A stretch of DNA of 64,000 nt from Mycolicibacterium frederiksbergense (GCF_012223425.1 NZ_CP038799.1:3704249-3768248); one strand, 5' to 3'. Shown: positions 1 through 9,600, counted from the first letter of the stretch. Translations and numbers: made by a program. Notes: generated by a model from the letters alone, not told the origin.

Positions 1-1
1 G

Positions 2-859
2 GCCGGGCTGCCCAAGGGTGTGCTGTCGGTGCTGCCGACCACCAAGCCCGGCGAGCTGACCGGCGCCCTGATCGACGACGGCCGGCTGCGCAAACTGACC
101 TTCACCGGGTCGACCGGGGTGGGCAAGGCGCTGGTGAAACAGTCCAGCGACAAGCTGCTGCGGACCTCGATGGAACTGGGCGGCAACGCCCCGTTCGTGG
201 TGTTCGACGACGCCGATGTCGACGCCGCGGTCGAGGGCGCCCTGCTGGCCAAGATGCGCAACGGCGGCGAGGCGTGCACCGCCGCCAACCGCTTCCACGT
301 GGCCAACGCGGTGCGTGCGGAGTTCACCGACAAGCTGGTGAAGCGGATGAGCGAGTACACCCTGGGCAACGGCCTGGAGGATTCGTCGACGCTGGGCCCG
401 CTGATCTCGGCCAAGCAGCTCGGCATCGTCGCCGACCTGGTGTCCGACGCGGTGGCGCGCGGCGCCGAGGTGGCCGTCGGCGGGGTAGCGCCCGGCGGGC
501 CGGGGCACTTCTACCCGGCCACCGTGCTGGCCGATGTTCCCGCCGACGCCCGCATCCTCAAGGAGGAGGTCTTCGGGCCCGTCGCGCCGATCACCGGTTT
601 CGACACCGAGGAGGAGGGCATCGCTGCGGCGAATGCCACCGAATACGGCCTGGCGTCCTACATCTACACCCAGTCACTCGACCGGGCGTTGCGGGTGGCG
701 GAGTCCGTCGAGGCCGGCATGGTCGGGGTGAACCGCGGCGTCATCTCGGATGCGGCCGCCCCGTTCGGCGGGATCAAGGAATCCGGGTTCGGGCGCGAGG
801 GCGGCTCCGAAGGTATCGAGGAGTACCTGGAGACCAAGTACATCGCCTTCACGCCCTGA
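2..859 (+). CDS. NAD(P)-dependent succinate-semialdehyde dehydrogenase, C-terminal part
   Basis: The 3' part of an aldehyde dehydrogenase gene that enters the window already open. Such enzymes oxidise succinate semialdehyde to succinate in the cytoplasm, feeding the TCA cycle from GABA-type compounds. Visible family features are the FTGST cofactor loop, the MELGGNAP segment carrying the general-base glutamate, GGEACTAANR with the catalytic cysteine, and EEVFGPVAP near the C-terminus; together they fit the GabD subgroup. At least about 170 N-terminal residues lie outside the window. The neighbouring chorismate mutase gene converges on it. The substrate is assigned by family resemblance, so a related semialdehyde is possible. 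Confidence 0.85.
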   Translation, partial: AGLPKGVLSVLPTTKPGELTGALIDDGRLRKLTFTGSTGVGKALVKQSSDKLLRTSMELGGNAPFVVFDDADVDAAVEGALLAKMRNGGEACTAANRFHVANAVRAEFTDKLVKRMSEYTLGNGLEDSSTLGPLISAKQLGIVADLVSDAVARGAEVAVGGVAPGGPGHFYPATVLADVPADARILKEEVFGPVAPITGFDTEEEGIAAANATEYGLASYIYTQSLDRALRVAESVEAGMVGVNRGVISDAAAPFGGIKESGFGREGGSEGIEEYLETKYIAFTP

Positions 860-866
860 GTTGGGG

Positions 867-1124
867 CTAGTGGCCGAGCCGGCCGCGGCCCAGGCGTAAC
901 AGCAGCATGGCCAGGTCTTTGCCCTCCGGGCCGAGCTCGCTGTAGCGCTCGATGACCTTCATCTCCCGGCTGTGCACCAGCCGGGTGCCACCGGAGGCCA
1001 TCCGGGCCTTGCCGATGATCCGGGAAACCTCGGTACGGCGTTGCACCGCGGCCAGGATCGTGGCGTCCAGTTCGTCGATCTCCAGACGCAGATCGTCGAT
1101 GTTGGCGGCGGGCTCGGGTGACAC
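867..1124 (-). CDS. Chorismate mutase, AroQ class (Rv0948c-like)
   Basis: Small all-helical AroQ-type chorismate mutase that converts chorismate to prephenate on the way to phenylalanine and tyrosine. The protein matches remembered M. tuberculosis Rv0948c closely: the helix ELDATILAAVQRRTEVSRIIG, the segment ARMASGGTRLVHSREMKVIERY, and the end LLLRLGRGRLGH. In M. tuberculosis this mutase is activated by complex formation with DAHP synthase through its C-terminal tail, and the same GRLGH tail is present here. A GTG start at 1124 is preferred over a TTG at 1160; neither has a strong ribosome site. It is divergent from uvrD1. Confidence 0.88.
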   Translation of the reverse strand: MSPEPAANIDDLRLEIDELDATILAAVQRRTEVSRIIGKARMASGGTRLVHSREMKVIERYSELGPEGKDLAMLLLRLGRGRLGH

Positions 1125-1208
1125 GAACCGAGTGTGCCACCCGACGCAGATTCGGTGCAAAGCCGGGTCACGGGGATGTCACCGTTCAGCGGTAGATTCG
1201 AGACCGAA

Positions 1209-3548
1209 ATGACATCGCTTTCTCACGCACCAGCTCACGCTTCCGGTGGGGCCTCCGAAACCGACCAGCTGCTGGACGGGCTCAACCCGCAGCAGCGCCA
1301 GGCCGTACTGCACGAAGGGTCCCCGCTGCTCATCGTGGCCGGTGCCGGGTCGGGCAAGACGGCGGTGCTCACCCGGCGCATCGCCTATCTGCTGGCCGCC
1401 CGCGAGGTGGGCGTCGGCCAGGTGCTGGCCATCACGTTCACCAACAAGGCCGCCGCGGAGATGCGCGAACGTGTCGTGGCACTCATCGGGCCGCGCGCCC
1501 GGAGCATGTGGGTGTCCACCTTCCACGCCACCTGCGTGCGGATCCTGCGCAACCAGGCCTCGCTGCTGCCCGGGCTGAATTCCAACTTCTCCATCTATGA
1601 CGCCGACGACTCGCGGCGGCTGCTCATGATGATCGCCAAGGACATGGGCCTGGACACCAAGCGGTACTCGCCGCGGCTGTTGGCCAACAGCATCTCCAAC
1701 CTGAAGAACGAGCTGATCGACCCGGACCAGGCGCTCGCCGATCTCACCGAGACCGCCGACGACATGTCCAAGACCGTGGCTTCGGTGTTCGGCGAGTACC
1801 AGCGCCGGTTGCGGGCGGCCAACGCCCTGGACTTCGACGATCTCATCGGTGAGACAGTCGCTGTGCTGCAAGCCTTTCCGCAGATCGCCCAGTACTACCG
1901 GCGGCGGTTCCGGCACATCCTGGTCGACGAGTACCAGGACACCAACCACGCCCAGTACATGTTGGTGCGTGAGCTCGTCGGCGTGGAGACAACCCAGGAC
2001 GGTGTGACACCCGGCGAGCTGTGTGTGGTGGGCGACGCCGATCAGTCGATCTATGCGTTCCGCGGGGCCACCATCCGCAATATCGAGGATTTCGAGCGCG
2101 ACTACCCGAACGCGACCACGATTCTGCTGGAACAGAATTACCGCTCCACGCAGACGATCCTGAACGCTGCCAACGCTGTCATCTCCCGCAATGCCGGGCG
2201 TCGCGAGAAGCGGCTGTGGACCGACTCCGGTGAGGGTGAACTGATCGTCGGCTATGTCGCCGACAACGAGCACGACGAGGCACGCTTCGTCGCCGAGGAG
2301 ATCGACGCGCTGGCCGACGGCCACCAGGTCAACTATTCCGATGTGGCGGTCTTCTACCGGACCAACAACTCGTCGCGGGCGCTGGAAGAAGTGTTCATCC
2401 GCGCCGGGATCCCGTACAAAGTCGTTGGTGGGGTGCGGTTCTACGAGCGCAAAGAGATCCGCGACATCGTCGCCTACCTGCGGGTGCTGGACAACCCCGG
2501 CGATGCGGTGAGCATGCGGCGCATCCTGAACACCCCGCGCCGCGGCATCGGTGACCGCGCCGAAGCCTGCGTGGCGGTGTACGCCGAGAACACCGGCGGC
2601 AGCTTCAACGACGCCCTGCAGGCCGCCGCCGAGGGCCGGGTGCCGATGCTGAACACCCGCTCGGAGAAGGCCATCGCCTCGTTCACCCAGCTGCTCGACA
2701 GCCTGCGCGGCGGTCTGGACGGTGAGCTCGGCGATCTGGTGGAGGCGGTGCTGGACCGCACCGGATACCGGCGCGAACTCGAAGCCTCCAGCGACCCGCA
2801 GGACCTGGCGCGGCTGGACAACTTGAACGAACTCGTCAGCGTCGCACACGAATTCAGCATCGACCTGGCCAACGCGCAGGCGTTGCGCGACGAAGAAGGT
2901 ATGCCCGAGGACGAGGATGTTCCCGACACCGGCGTGCTGGCCCAGTTCCTGGAGCGGGTATCGCTGGTCGCCGACGCCGACGGTATCCCCGAACACGAAT
3001 CCGGCGTGGTCACCATGATGACGCTGCACACCGCCAAAGGTCTGGAGTTCCCGGTCGTTTTCGTGACCGGCTGGGAGGACGGCATGTTCCCGCACATGCG
3101 GGCACTCGGGGACCCGACCGAGCTGTCCGAGGAACGCCGGCTGGCCTATGTCGGGATCACCCGCGCCCGGCAGCGGCTGTACCTGAGCCGGGCCAAGGTG
3201 CGCTCCTCCTGGGGGCAGCCGATGCTCAACCCGGAGTCGCGGTTCCTGCGCGAGATCCCCGAGGACCTGATCAACTGGCGCCGCGTCGAGGCCCCGTCGG
3301 CGGCGCTGAGCGCCCCGCGGGTCGGACGGTTCGCCGACAGTGCACGCCCGGCGCCGGTCCCGGCGAAGGCGCGCAACCGGGCGATCATCACGCTGGAGCC
3401 CGGGGACCGGGTCACCCACGACAAGTACGGGCTGGGCCGCGTGGAAGAGGTCTCCGGGATGGGGGAGTCGGCGATGTCACTCATCGACTTCGGCAGTGCC
3501 GGGCGCGTCAAGCTGATGCACAACCACGCGCCGGTGCAGAAGCTCTAG
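1209..3548 (+). CDS. uvrD1: UvrD1 / PcrA-type superfamily 1A DNA helicase
   Basis: ATP-dependent 3'-5' DNA helicase of the UvrD/PcrA family, acting in nucleotide excision repair and at stalled forks. From the ATG at 1209 it is 779 residues, close to the M. tuberculosis protein. Walker A GAGSGKT lies at about 45-51, followed by TFTNKAAAEM (motif Ia), VDEYQDTN (motif II), GDADQSIYAFRGA (motif III), the TLHTAKGLEF motif V region and AYVGITRAR (motif VI). The C-terminal 50 residues (GDRVTHDKYGLGRVEEV) form the Tudor-like domain that binds RNA polymerase in PcrA-type helicases. Upstream in-frame starts would overlap the divergent mutase gene, so 1209 is preferred. Confidence 0.96.
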   Translation: MTSLSHAPAHASGGASETDQLLDGLNPQQRQAVLHEGSPLLIVAGAGSGKTAVLTRRIAYLLAAREVGVGQVLAITFTNKAAAEMRERVVALIGPRARSMWVSTFHATCVRILRNQASLLPGLNSNFSIYDADDSRRLLMMIAKDMGLDTKRYSPRLLANSISNLKNELIDPDQALADLTETADDMSKTVASVFGEYQRRLRAANALDFDDLIGETVAVLQAFPQIAQYYRRRFRHILVDEYQDTNHAQYMLVRELVGVETTQDGVTPGELCVVGDADQSIYAFRGATIRNIEDFERDYPNATTILLEQNYRSTQTILNAANAVISRNAGRREKRLWTDSGEGELIVGYVADNEHDEARFVAEEIDALADGHQVNYSDVAVFYRTNNSSRALEEVFIRAGIPYKVVGGVRFYERKEIRDIVAYLRVLDNPGDAVSMRRILNTPRRGIGDRAEACVAVYAENTGGSFNDALQAAAEGRVPMLNTRSEKAIASFTQLLDSLRGGLDGELGDLVEAVLDRTGYRRELEASSDPQDLARLDNLNELVSVAHEFSIDLANAQALRDEEGMPEDEDVPDTGVLAQFLERVSLVADADGIPEHESGVVTMMTLHTAKGLEFPVVFVTGWEDGMFPHMRALGDPTELSEERRLAYVGITRARQRLYLSRAKVRSSWGQPMLNPESRFLREIPEDLINWRRVEAPSAALSAPRVGRFADSARPAPVPAKARNRAIITLEPGDRVTHDKYGLGRVEEVSGMGESAMSLIDFGSAGRVKLMHNHAPVQKL

Positions 3549-3579
3549 ACCGGCGGGCTGGAGCGCAGCGACCGGGGGA

Positions 3580-4140
3580 TCAGCTGCGCGCCCACTCGCG
3601 GGTGCTCGGCAACAGGGCGAGCACGATCGCGGAGACCGGCAACAGCGGCATCGCGTACACCACCGGGTGCAGTTTGGCGCCGGCCAGGAACAGGCTGCCG
3701 AAGATCAGCAGTCCGATGGCGGCGCCGACGGCGATCAACAGCCGTCCCATCCGGCGCTGCAGCAGCAGCGCAATCAGCCCACCGATACCGGCGGCGGCCG
3801 AGATGGCGGTGAGGAATCCGATGGCTATGCAGAACAGCAGATCGGTGTTCCACCACCCGGCGATCAGATCGGTCGCGATGACGGCGGTGGCCCAGCCGGA
3901 CAGGATGCTCAGCACGGCGGCCGCGATGGCGGTGGCGGGCCCGGGTGACCGTCGCGAGGGGACGGCGACCGGGACGGGCCGCGGGATGTAGGTGGTTTGT
4001 CCCGCCTCGGCAGGGGTACGCAACAAGGACGTGCGGTCGTCACCCAACGAGGGAGGGTTCAGCGTGGGAAAGGAACCGGTGGGGGTCCGGCGAATGATGC
4101 GAGGTTGATCAGCAGGCGGTTCGGGTGGATCCGGGGTCAC
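3580..4140 (-). CDS. Proline-rich N-terminus membrane protein of unknown function
   Basis: I do not recognise a named family. The 186-residue product begins (GTG start at 4140) with about 75 hydrophilic, proline- and arginine-rich residues (RIIRRTPTGSFPTL, YIPRPVPVAVPSRR). Four hydrophobic segments follow at roughly 80-100, 108-130, 135-150 and 155-175, separated by short loops, so it should sit in the cytoplasmic membrane with its tail inside. It lies between convergent uvrD1 and the M23 peptidase, in the same orientation as the latter and 34 bases after it, so co-transcription with that cell-wall peptidase is plausible. Function unknown. Confidence 0.65.
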   Translation of the reverse strand: MTPDPPEPPADQPRIIRRTPTGSFPTLNPPSLGDDRTSLLRTPAEAGQTTYIPRPVPVAVPSRRSPGPATAIAAAVLSILSGWATAVIATDLIAGWWNTDLLFCIAIGFLTAISAAAGIGGLIALLLQRRMGRLLIAVGAAIGLLIFGSLFLAGAKLHPVVYAMPLLPVSAIVLALLPSTREWARS

Positions 4141-4174
4141 CCGTCCAACGTAGCTTTTCGGCCGGCGTGGATTG

Positions 4175-5305
4175 TCAGCCGACGTAGCTGCCGGGGCTGA
4201 GCCCCCGCTGTGCCAGCCACGGCACCGGGTCGATCCGGTTGGAGCCGTTCGTCAGCACCTCGAAGTGCAGATGCGGGCCGGTCGAGTTGCCGCGGTTGCC
4301 CATGGTGGCGATCTGGTCGCCGGCCATCACCCGCTGTCCCTTGCTGACCAGCCAGGTGTTGATGTGGCCGTACAGCGTCACGGTGCCGTCCGAGTGGCGC
4401 AACTTCACCAGCGCGCCGTAACCGGCCGTCGGGCCGACCTCGACGACGACGCCGTCGCTGGCCGCCATGATCGGGGTGCCGATCGGACCAGCGATGTCGA
4501 TGCCGCCGTGCAGCACGCCCCAGCGGTAACCGAAGCCGGACGTCCACACGCCCTTGGTCGGCATCGCGAAGAGCGGCCGCACCAGGCGGGCCTCGCGCTC
4601 GGCGCGCTCCTGCGCGAACGCGGCGGCCTTGGTGATCTCCTCGGCGTGGATCGCCCCTGAGGCGACCGGTTGGACCGCGACGATCTGCATGCCCTCGGGG
4701 GAGCCACTGATGGCGGCGCCGTTGATGAGCGCGTTGTCTGCGGCCAGCACCGTGTCGGTGGTCGGGGTGCTCTCCGGGTTGCTCAGCGAGTACGCGCCCG
4801 AGGCGGTCGCGCCGGCGGCCATGGCCGCGATCATCAGGCGGCTCTTGACCGCACCGACGGTCTGCTTACGGTGGGCGCCGCCGCTGCGTTGCAGGGGGCC
4901 ACCGCGCATGTCGATCACATCGGTGAGGGCGTTGCCGTCGCTGAGGTCGGTGTGACTATCGCGATAGGCGTGCGACGAACCGTGATCATCGCCGGCATCG
5001 CCGGTCGGCGTCGTCCGTGACCGGAATTCGCTCGGGATGAGGAGCCGCAACGGCACCAGGTCGTCGGTGTCGTGAAGGTCGTCGAGTTCGGGGGCGGCGA
5101 TCACACGCTGTTCTTTGTCGAACGCGGAACTATCGCGAAAGTCCAGGTCATGGAGGTCGCCGAACTCATTGAACGGGATGATGTCGGTGACTTCTGCGGG
5201 GCGTTGGGTGGAGAGCCCTTTCGTCGCTACCCCCCGGAGGGTGCGGGACGCACTGTGCTCAGCCAACCTGGAGTGCCCTTCGCGTCGTGACCTGTCCGTT
5301 ATCAA
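4175..5305 (-). CDS. M23-family peptidase, membrane-anchored (Rv0950c-like)
   Basis: Predicted peptidoglycan endopeptidase of the LytM/M23 zinc metallopeptidase family. The C-terminal 130 residues carry the metal-site motifs: HGGIDIAG (HxxxD type) and GPHLHFE (HxH type). Both are intact, so the enzyme may be active, unlike degenerate regulators such as EnvC. A hydrophobic segment near 155-175 (RLMIAAMAAGATASGAYSL) should anchor it with the catalytic domain outside, and a long acidic cytoplasmic region precedes it. The longest frame starts with TTG at 5305; no better in-frame start was found, so the N-terminus is uncertain. It is divergent from sucC, as in M. tuberculosis. Confidence 0.87.
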   Translation of the reverse strand: MITDRSRREGHSRLAEHSASRTLRGVATKGLSTQRPAEVTDIIPFNEFGDLHDLDFRDSSAFDKEQRVIAAPELDDLHDTDDLVPLRLLIPSEFRSRTTPTGDAGDDHGSSHAYRDSHTDLSDGNALTDVIDMRGGPLQRSGGAHRKQTVGAVKSRLMIAAMAAGATASGAYSLSNPESTPTTDTVLAADNALINGAAISGSPEGMQIVAVQPVASGAIHAEEITKAAAFAQERAEREARLVRPLFAMPTKGVWTSGFGYRWGVLHGGIDIAGPIGTPIMAASDGVVVEVGPTAGYGALVKLRHSDGTVTLYGHINTWLVSKGQRVMAGDQIATMGNRGNSTGPHLHFEVLTNGSNRIDPVPWLAQRGLSPGSYVG

Positions 5306-5541
5306 GACCAGTAGGCACGTTAACCAAATCCCAATGTTGGTGGCAACTCAAGTGAGCATTCCCACCGGGATTGTGACTTGTATCACCAACGGGGTCCGGT
5401 GAGATGTACCACATGAGCGGTGGGCGATGACGGCGGCCGACACCGAGGTGGATACAGTGCCAGCGAGCCTGTCGCGGCCTTCCGGCCGGTCCGGCGGCCC
5501 ACTTCAGAAGTCAGTTCGCACCGACGCGATTTAGGAAGCTC

Positions 5542-6705
5542 ATGGATCTGTTCGAATACCAGGCGAAAGAGCTGTTCGCCAAGCACAACGTACCCACTAC
5601 GCCCGGCCGGGTCACCGACTCGCCGGAGGACGCCAAGGCGATCGCCGAGGAGATCGGCAAGCCGGTCATGGTGAAGGCTCAGGTCAAGGTCGGTGGCCGC
5701 GGCAAGGCCGGCGGCGTCAAGTACGCGGCCACTCCCGCCGACGCCCTGGAGCACGCCACCAACATCCTGGGCCTCGACATCAAGGGCCACATCGTCAAGA
5801 AGCTGCTGGTCGCCGAGGCCAGTGACATCGCCGAGGAGTACTACATCTCCTTCCTGCTCGACCGCTCCAACCGCACCTACCTGGCCATGTGCTCGGTCGA
5901 GGGTGGCATGGAGATCGAAGAGGTCGCCGCGACCAAGCCCGAGCGCCTGGCCAAGGTGCCCGTCGACGCCGTCAAGGGTGTCGATCTGGCCTTCGCGCGC
6001 GAGATCGCCGAGAAGGGCCACCTGCCCGCCGAGGTGCTCGACGCCGCGGCCGTGACCATCCAGAAGCTCTGGGAGGTCTTCATCGGTGAGGACGCCACCC
6101 TGGTGGAGGTCAACCCGCTGGTGCGCACGCCCGACGATCAGATCCTGGCCCTGGACGGCAAGGTCACCCTGGACGCGAACGCCGACTTCCGGCAGCCCGG
6201 CCACGCCGAGTTCGAGGACAAGGACGCCACCGATCCCCTCGAGCTCAAGGCCAAGGAGAACGACCTCAACTACGTCAAGCTCGACGGCGAGGTGGGCATC
6301 ATCGGTAACGGTGCCGGTCTGGTCATGTCGACGCTGGACGTCGTCGCCTACGCCGGTGAGCGTCACGGCAACGTGAAGCCCGCCAACTTCCTCGACATCG
6401 GCGGCGGCGCCTCGGCCGAGGTGATGGCCAACGGTCTCGACGTCATCCTGGGCGACAGCCAGGTCAAGAGCGTCTTCGTCAACGTGTTCGGCGGCATCAC
6501 CGCCTGCGACGCGGTCGCCAACGGCATCGTCGGTGCGCTCAAGAAGCTCGGCGACAGTGCGAACAAGCCGCTGGTGGTCCGCCTGGACGGCAACAACGTC
6601 GAAGAGGGCCGTCGCATCCTCGACGAGGCCAACCACCCCCTGGTCATCCAGGCCGACACCATGGACGCCGGCGCCGACAAGGCCGCCGAGCTGGCCAACA
6701 AGTAA
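5542..6705 (+). CDS. sucC: Succinyl-CoA synthetase, beta subunit
   Basis: Beta subunit of ADP-forming succinate-CoA ligase, the TCA-cycle step that makes ATP by substrate-level phosphorylation. The 387-residue product starts MDLFEYQAKELFAKHNVP, the ATP-grasp N-terminus of SucC, and contains GGRGKAGGVK in the nucleotide-binding region and GNGAGLVMSTLD and NVFGGITACD in the C-terminal CoA-ligase domain. The ATG has an AGGAAG ribosome site a few bases upstream. sucD follows after 14 bases, so the two subunits are made from one transcript, which ends at the hairpin at 7661-7696. Confidence 0.98.
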   Translation: MDLFEYQAKELFAKHNVPTTPGRVTDSPEDAKAIAEEIGKPVMVKAQVKVGGRGKAGGVKYAATPADALEHATNILGLDIKGHIVKKLLVAEASDIAEEYYISFLLDRSNRTYLAMCSVEGGMEIEEVAATKPERLAKVPVDAVKGVDLAFAREIAEKGHLPAEVLDAAAVTIQKLWEVFIGEDATLVEVNPLVRTPDDQILALDGKVTLDANADFRQPGHAEFEDKDATDPLELKAKENDLNYVKLDGEVGIIGNGAGLVMSTLDVVAYAGERHGNVKPANFLDIGGGASAEVMANGLDVILGDSQVKSVFVNVFGGITACDAVANGIVGALKKLGDSANKPLVVRLDGNNVEEGRRILDEANHPLVIQADTMDAGADKAAELANK

Positions 6706-6719
6706 GGGAGCCACCAAAG

Positions 6720-7622
6720 ATGTCTATCTTCCTGAACAAGGATTCCAAGGTCATCGTCCAGGGCATCACCGGCGGTGAAGGCACCAAGCACACCAAGCTG
6801 ATGCTCAAGGCCGGCACCCAGGTCGTCGGTGGCGTCAATGCGCGCAAGGCCGGCACCACCGTGTCGCATGTCGACAAAGACGGCAACGACATCGAACTGC
6901 CGGTATTCGGCAGCGTCGCCGAAGCCATGAAGGAGACCGGCGCCGACGTGTCGATCGCCTTTGTGCCACCGGCCTTCTCGAAGGACGCGATCATCGAGGC
7001 CATCGATGCCGAGATCGGTCTGCTGGTCGTCATCACCGAGGGCATCCCGGTGCAGGACAGCGCGTACGCGTGGGCCTACAACGTGGAGAAGGGTGAGAAG
7101 ACCCGGATCATCGGGCCGAACTGCCCCGGCATCATCACCCCCGGAGAGTCGTTGGTCGGCATCACGCCGAACAACATCACCGGCAAGGGACCGATCGGCT
7201 TGGTCTCCAAGTCCGGCACCCTGACCTACCAGATGATGTACGAGCTGCGCGATCTCGGCTTCTCCACCGCCATCGGCATCGGCGGCGACCCGGTCATCGG
7301 CACCACCCACATCGACGCCATCGAGGCATTCGAGAAGGATCCCGAGACCAAGCTGATCGTGATGATCGGCGAGATCGGTGGCGACGCCGAAGAGAAGGCC
7401 GCGGCCTACATCAAGGCCAATGTCACCAAGCCGGTTGTCGGCTACGTCGCGGGCTTCACCGCTCCCGAGGGCAAGACGATGGGCCACGCCGGCGCCATCG
7501 TGTCTGACGGTGCTGGCACCGCGGCCGGTAAGCAGGAGGCCCTGGAGGCCGCGGGCGTGAAGGTCGGCAAGACCCCGTCGGAGACCGCCGCCAAGGCGCG
7601 CGAGCTGCTGAAGTCTCTTTAG
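6720..7622 (+). CDS. sucD: Succinyl-CoA synthetase, alpha subunit
   Basis: Alpha subunit of succinate-CoA ligase; it carries the histidine that is transiently phosphorylated when succinyl-CoA is cleaved. The 300-residue product has the CoA-binding Rossmann domain at the N-terminus (QGITGGEGTKHT, GGVNARKAG) and the active-site loop GHAGAIVSDG with His at about 256. Its length matches the family. It is the second gene of the sucCD operon with a short 14-base gap, and a perfect 16-bp stem-loop 38 bases after its stop ends transcription. Confidence 0.98.
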   Translation: MSIFLNKDSKVIVQGITGGEGTKHTKLMLKAGTQVVGGVNARKAGTTVSHVDKDGNDIELPVFGSVAEAMKETGADVSIAFVPPAFSKDAIIEAIDAEIGLLVVITEGIPVQDSAYAWAYNVEKGEKTRIIGPNCPGIITPGESLVGITPNNITGKGPIGLVSKSGTLTYQMMYELRDLGFSTAIGIGGDPVIGTTHIDAIEAFEKDPETKLIVMIGEIGGDAEEKAAAYIKANVTKPVVGYVAGFTAPEGKTMGHAGAIVSDGAGTAAGKQEALEAAGVKVGKTPSETAAKARELLKSL

Positions 7623-7660
7623 CTGCGAGCAGTCCCCCGCAAGTGGGAGGTACCCCCACC

Positions 7661-7696
7661 AAATGGCCCCAAATCCACTCGGATTTGGGGCCATTT
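7661..7696. terminator. Bidirectional hairpin terminator between sucD and the S9 peptidase gene
   Basis: A perfect 16-bp inverted repeat (AAATGGCCCCAAATCC and its complement) around a four-base ACTC loop. It sits between two convergent genes. The stem begins with AAA and ends with TTT, so it can act in both directions, although a long T-run is lacking. Confidence 0.88.
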
Positions 7697-7711
7697 GCGT
7701 CTTCTCATGAG

Positions 7712-9580
7712 CTACAGGTGCGTGGCCAGGAACTTCTCCACGGCGTGGTACATGTCGATGTTGTTGTCCGGGTTGAGGAACCCGTGCCCCTCGTCCTCCT
7801 TGACCATGTACTCGACCTCGACGCCGCGGGCGCGCAGGGCCGCGACCATGTTGTCGGACTCGGCCTGCACGACGCGAGAGTCGTTGGCGCCCTGCACCAC
7901 CAACAGCGGGGTGCGGATCTGATCGACCCGGGTGATGGGGGAACGGGCCAGCATATCGGCCTCCTGCGCGGGATCCTTCGGGTCACCGACGTAGAGATTC
8001 CAGTTGTTGGCCAGGAACCTGCGGCCGACATCGGGCAGCGTGCGCATGAAGTTGGGCAGGCTGGAGATCCCGACGTAGTCGATGGCCGCGGCGAAGACGT
8101 CCGGGGTGAACGTGACACCGACCAGCGTGGCGTATCCGCCATAGGAGCCGCCGAAGATGGCCACCCGGTCCCGGTCGGCGAAGCCCTGCTTGACCGCCCA
8201 GTCCACCGCGTCGATCAGATCGTCGTGCATCTTGCCGGCGAATTCGCCGATGGCGGCCTGGGTGAACGCCTTGCCGTATCCGGTCGATCCGCGAAAGTTG
8301 ACCTGCAGCACCGCATATCCTCGGTTGGCCAGCAGCTGCACGTCGGGCTGGTAACCCCAGCAGTCCCGTGACCACGGGCCACCATGCACCAGCAGCACCA
8401 GCGGCAGGTTCTCCGGCGGCCTGCCCACCGGCAGCGTCAGATACGAATGCAGTTCCAGCCCATCGCGTGAGGTGATGGTGACCGGTGTCATCTCGGCCAG
8501 CGCCGCGGGATCCAGGTGCGGGTAGGGCCGGAACAACAGTCGGCTCTCGCCGGTCGCATGGTCGTAGAAATAGGTGACATTCGGATCGCGGTCGTGGCTG
8601 AAGTTGACCACCCAGCGTTGCCCGCTGTCATCGCACGACATTCCGGCCAGGTCGCCATCGGAGAGTCTGGTGAGTGCGTCCAATACCTCGGCGAACTCGT
8701 CGTCGAGAGCGTGGATCACCTGTCGCTCACCGTAGTAGCGGGCGCCGATCAGTTCCCCGGTCCGCTCACTGATGATGAACGGTGACGGCAGCACCAGCTG
8801 CGCGCCGAGGTCGAGTGTCGGGTGACTGTGTACCTCGGTCTCCTCGCCGGTGGCCACGTCGACGCGGGCCAGCCGGAGCCGGTCGCTGCCCTGATAGGAG
8901 CCCAGCCAGATGCCGGCACCATCGGGAGAGACGGCGATCGGGTGGATGCCCAGGGGGTAGTCCCGACCCTCGTAGACCCTGATCGTCCGCAGTGACCGGG
9001 CGGCCGAATCCCATTGCGAGATCTCGACATCGCCCTCGGCGGTCAGGGTGTTGGTGAACAGCTCGCCACCGGGTCCGCCGATCCAGCTGACCACGGTGCC
9101 GGGATTCTCGGCGAGCAGGGTGAGCTCACCGGTGGCGATGTCGAGTTCGAAGGCGTCGACCAGTTCGGCATTGCGCGCGTTGTGCTGGACCAGGGCCTTG
9201 CCCGGACGTGCCTTGAGCAGTTCGTAGGAGGCGCGCACCCGGGGGAACGGGGTGAGGTCAACGGCCGGGGTGTCCGGCGCATCCGGGTCCACCCGGTACA
9301 CGTGCCAGTGCTCGTCGCCACCGCTGTCCTGCATGTACAACAACCACCGCGAATCGTGGGTCCAGCTGTAGAAGTACACGCTGCGGGTTTCGTCGGCGGT
9401 GACGCAGCGGGGTTCCTCCTTGCCGTCCACGTCCTGCACCCACACGTTGAGGCGGTTCCGCCACGGGGCGAGGTAGGCGATGCGGGTGCCGTCCGGGGAG
9501 ATGGTGGCCCCGGCCCGCTCGGGCGGGCTGAAGAAGTCCTCGACGGAAATGATCGCGGGCGATTGCGTCGTGTCGGTCAC
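7712..9580 (-). CDS. S9-family prolyl oligopeptidase-like serine peptidase
   Basis: Serine peptidase of the prolyl oligopeptidase / acylaminoacyl-peptidase group. The N-terminal two thirds form a beta-propeller (ISPDGTRIAYLAPWRNRLNVW, TRSVYFYSWTHDSRWLLYMQDS), and the C-terminal third is an alpha/beta hydrolase with VLLVHGGPW (oxyanion region), the nucleophile elbow FGGSYGGYAT and DEGHGFLNPDN with the likely catalytic His. No signal peptide is evident, so it probably acts on peptides in the cytoplasm. A GTG start at 9580 is chosen because GAAAGGA lies just upstream; an upstream in-frame start at 9649 would translate through two palindromic operator-like sites. I do not recall it at this place in M. 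tuberculosis. Confidence 0.9.
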   Translation of the reverse strand: MTDTTQSPAIISVEDFFSPPERAGATISPDGTRIAYLAPWRNRLNVWVQDVDGKEEPRCVTADETRSVYFYSWTHDSRWLLYMQDSGGDEHWHVYRVDPDAPDTPAVDLTPFPRVRASYELLKARPGKALVQHNARNAELVDAFELDIATGELTLLAENPGTVVSWIGGPGGELFTNTLTAEGDVEISQWDSAARSLRTIRVYEGRDYPLGIHPIAVSPDGAGIWLGSYQGSDRLRLARVDVATGEETEVHSHPTLDLGAQLVLPSPFIISERTGELIGARYYGERQVIHALDDEFAEVLDALTRLSDGDLAGMSCDDSGQRWVVNFSHDRDPNVTYFYDHATGESRLLFRPYPHLDPAALAEMTPVTITSRDGLELHSYLTLPVGRPPENLPLVLLVHGGPWSRDCWGYQPDVQLLANRGYAVLQVNFRGSTGYGKAFTQAAIGEFAGKMHDDLIDAVDWAVKQGFADRDRVAIFGGSYGGYATLVGVTFTPDVFAAAIDYVGISSLPNFMRTLPDVGRRFLANNWNLYVGDPKDPAQEADMLARSPITRVDQIRTPLLVVQGANDSRVVQAESDNMVAALRARGVEVEYMVKEDEGHGFLNPDNNIDMYHAVEKFLATHL

Positions 9581-9600
9581 GAGGTCCTTTCTCGATGGAG

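Noticed and set aside
1179..3419. A 746-codon open frame antisense to uvrD1
   Set aside because: High-GC codon bias opens long frames on the other strand. The product is His/Gly/Val-rich without family motifs, and uvrD1 is certain.
5306..5541. A riboswitch upstream of the M23 peptidase gene (c-di-AMP type occurs before some actinobacterial cell-wall hydrolase genes)
   Set aside because: The conserved core of that riboswitch could not be made out; only a divergent promoter region is claimed for this gap.
5383..6717. A 444-codon frame antisense to sucC
   Set aside because: Mirror of a highly biased housekeeping gene; no domain recognisable.
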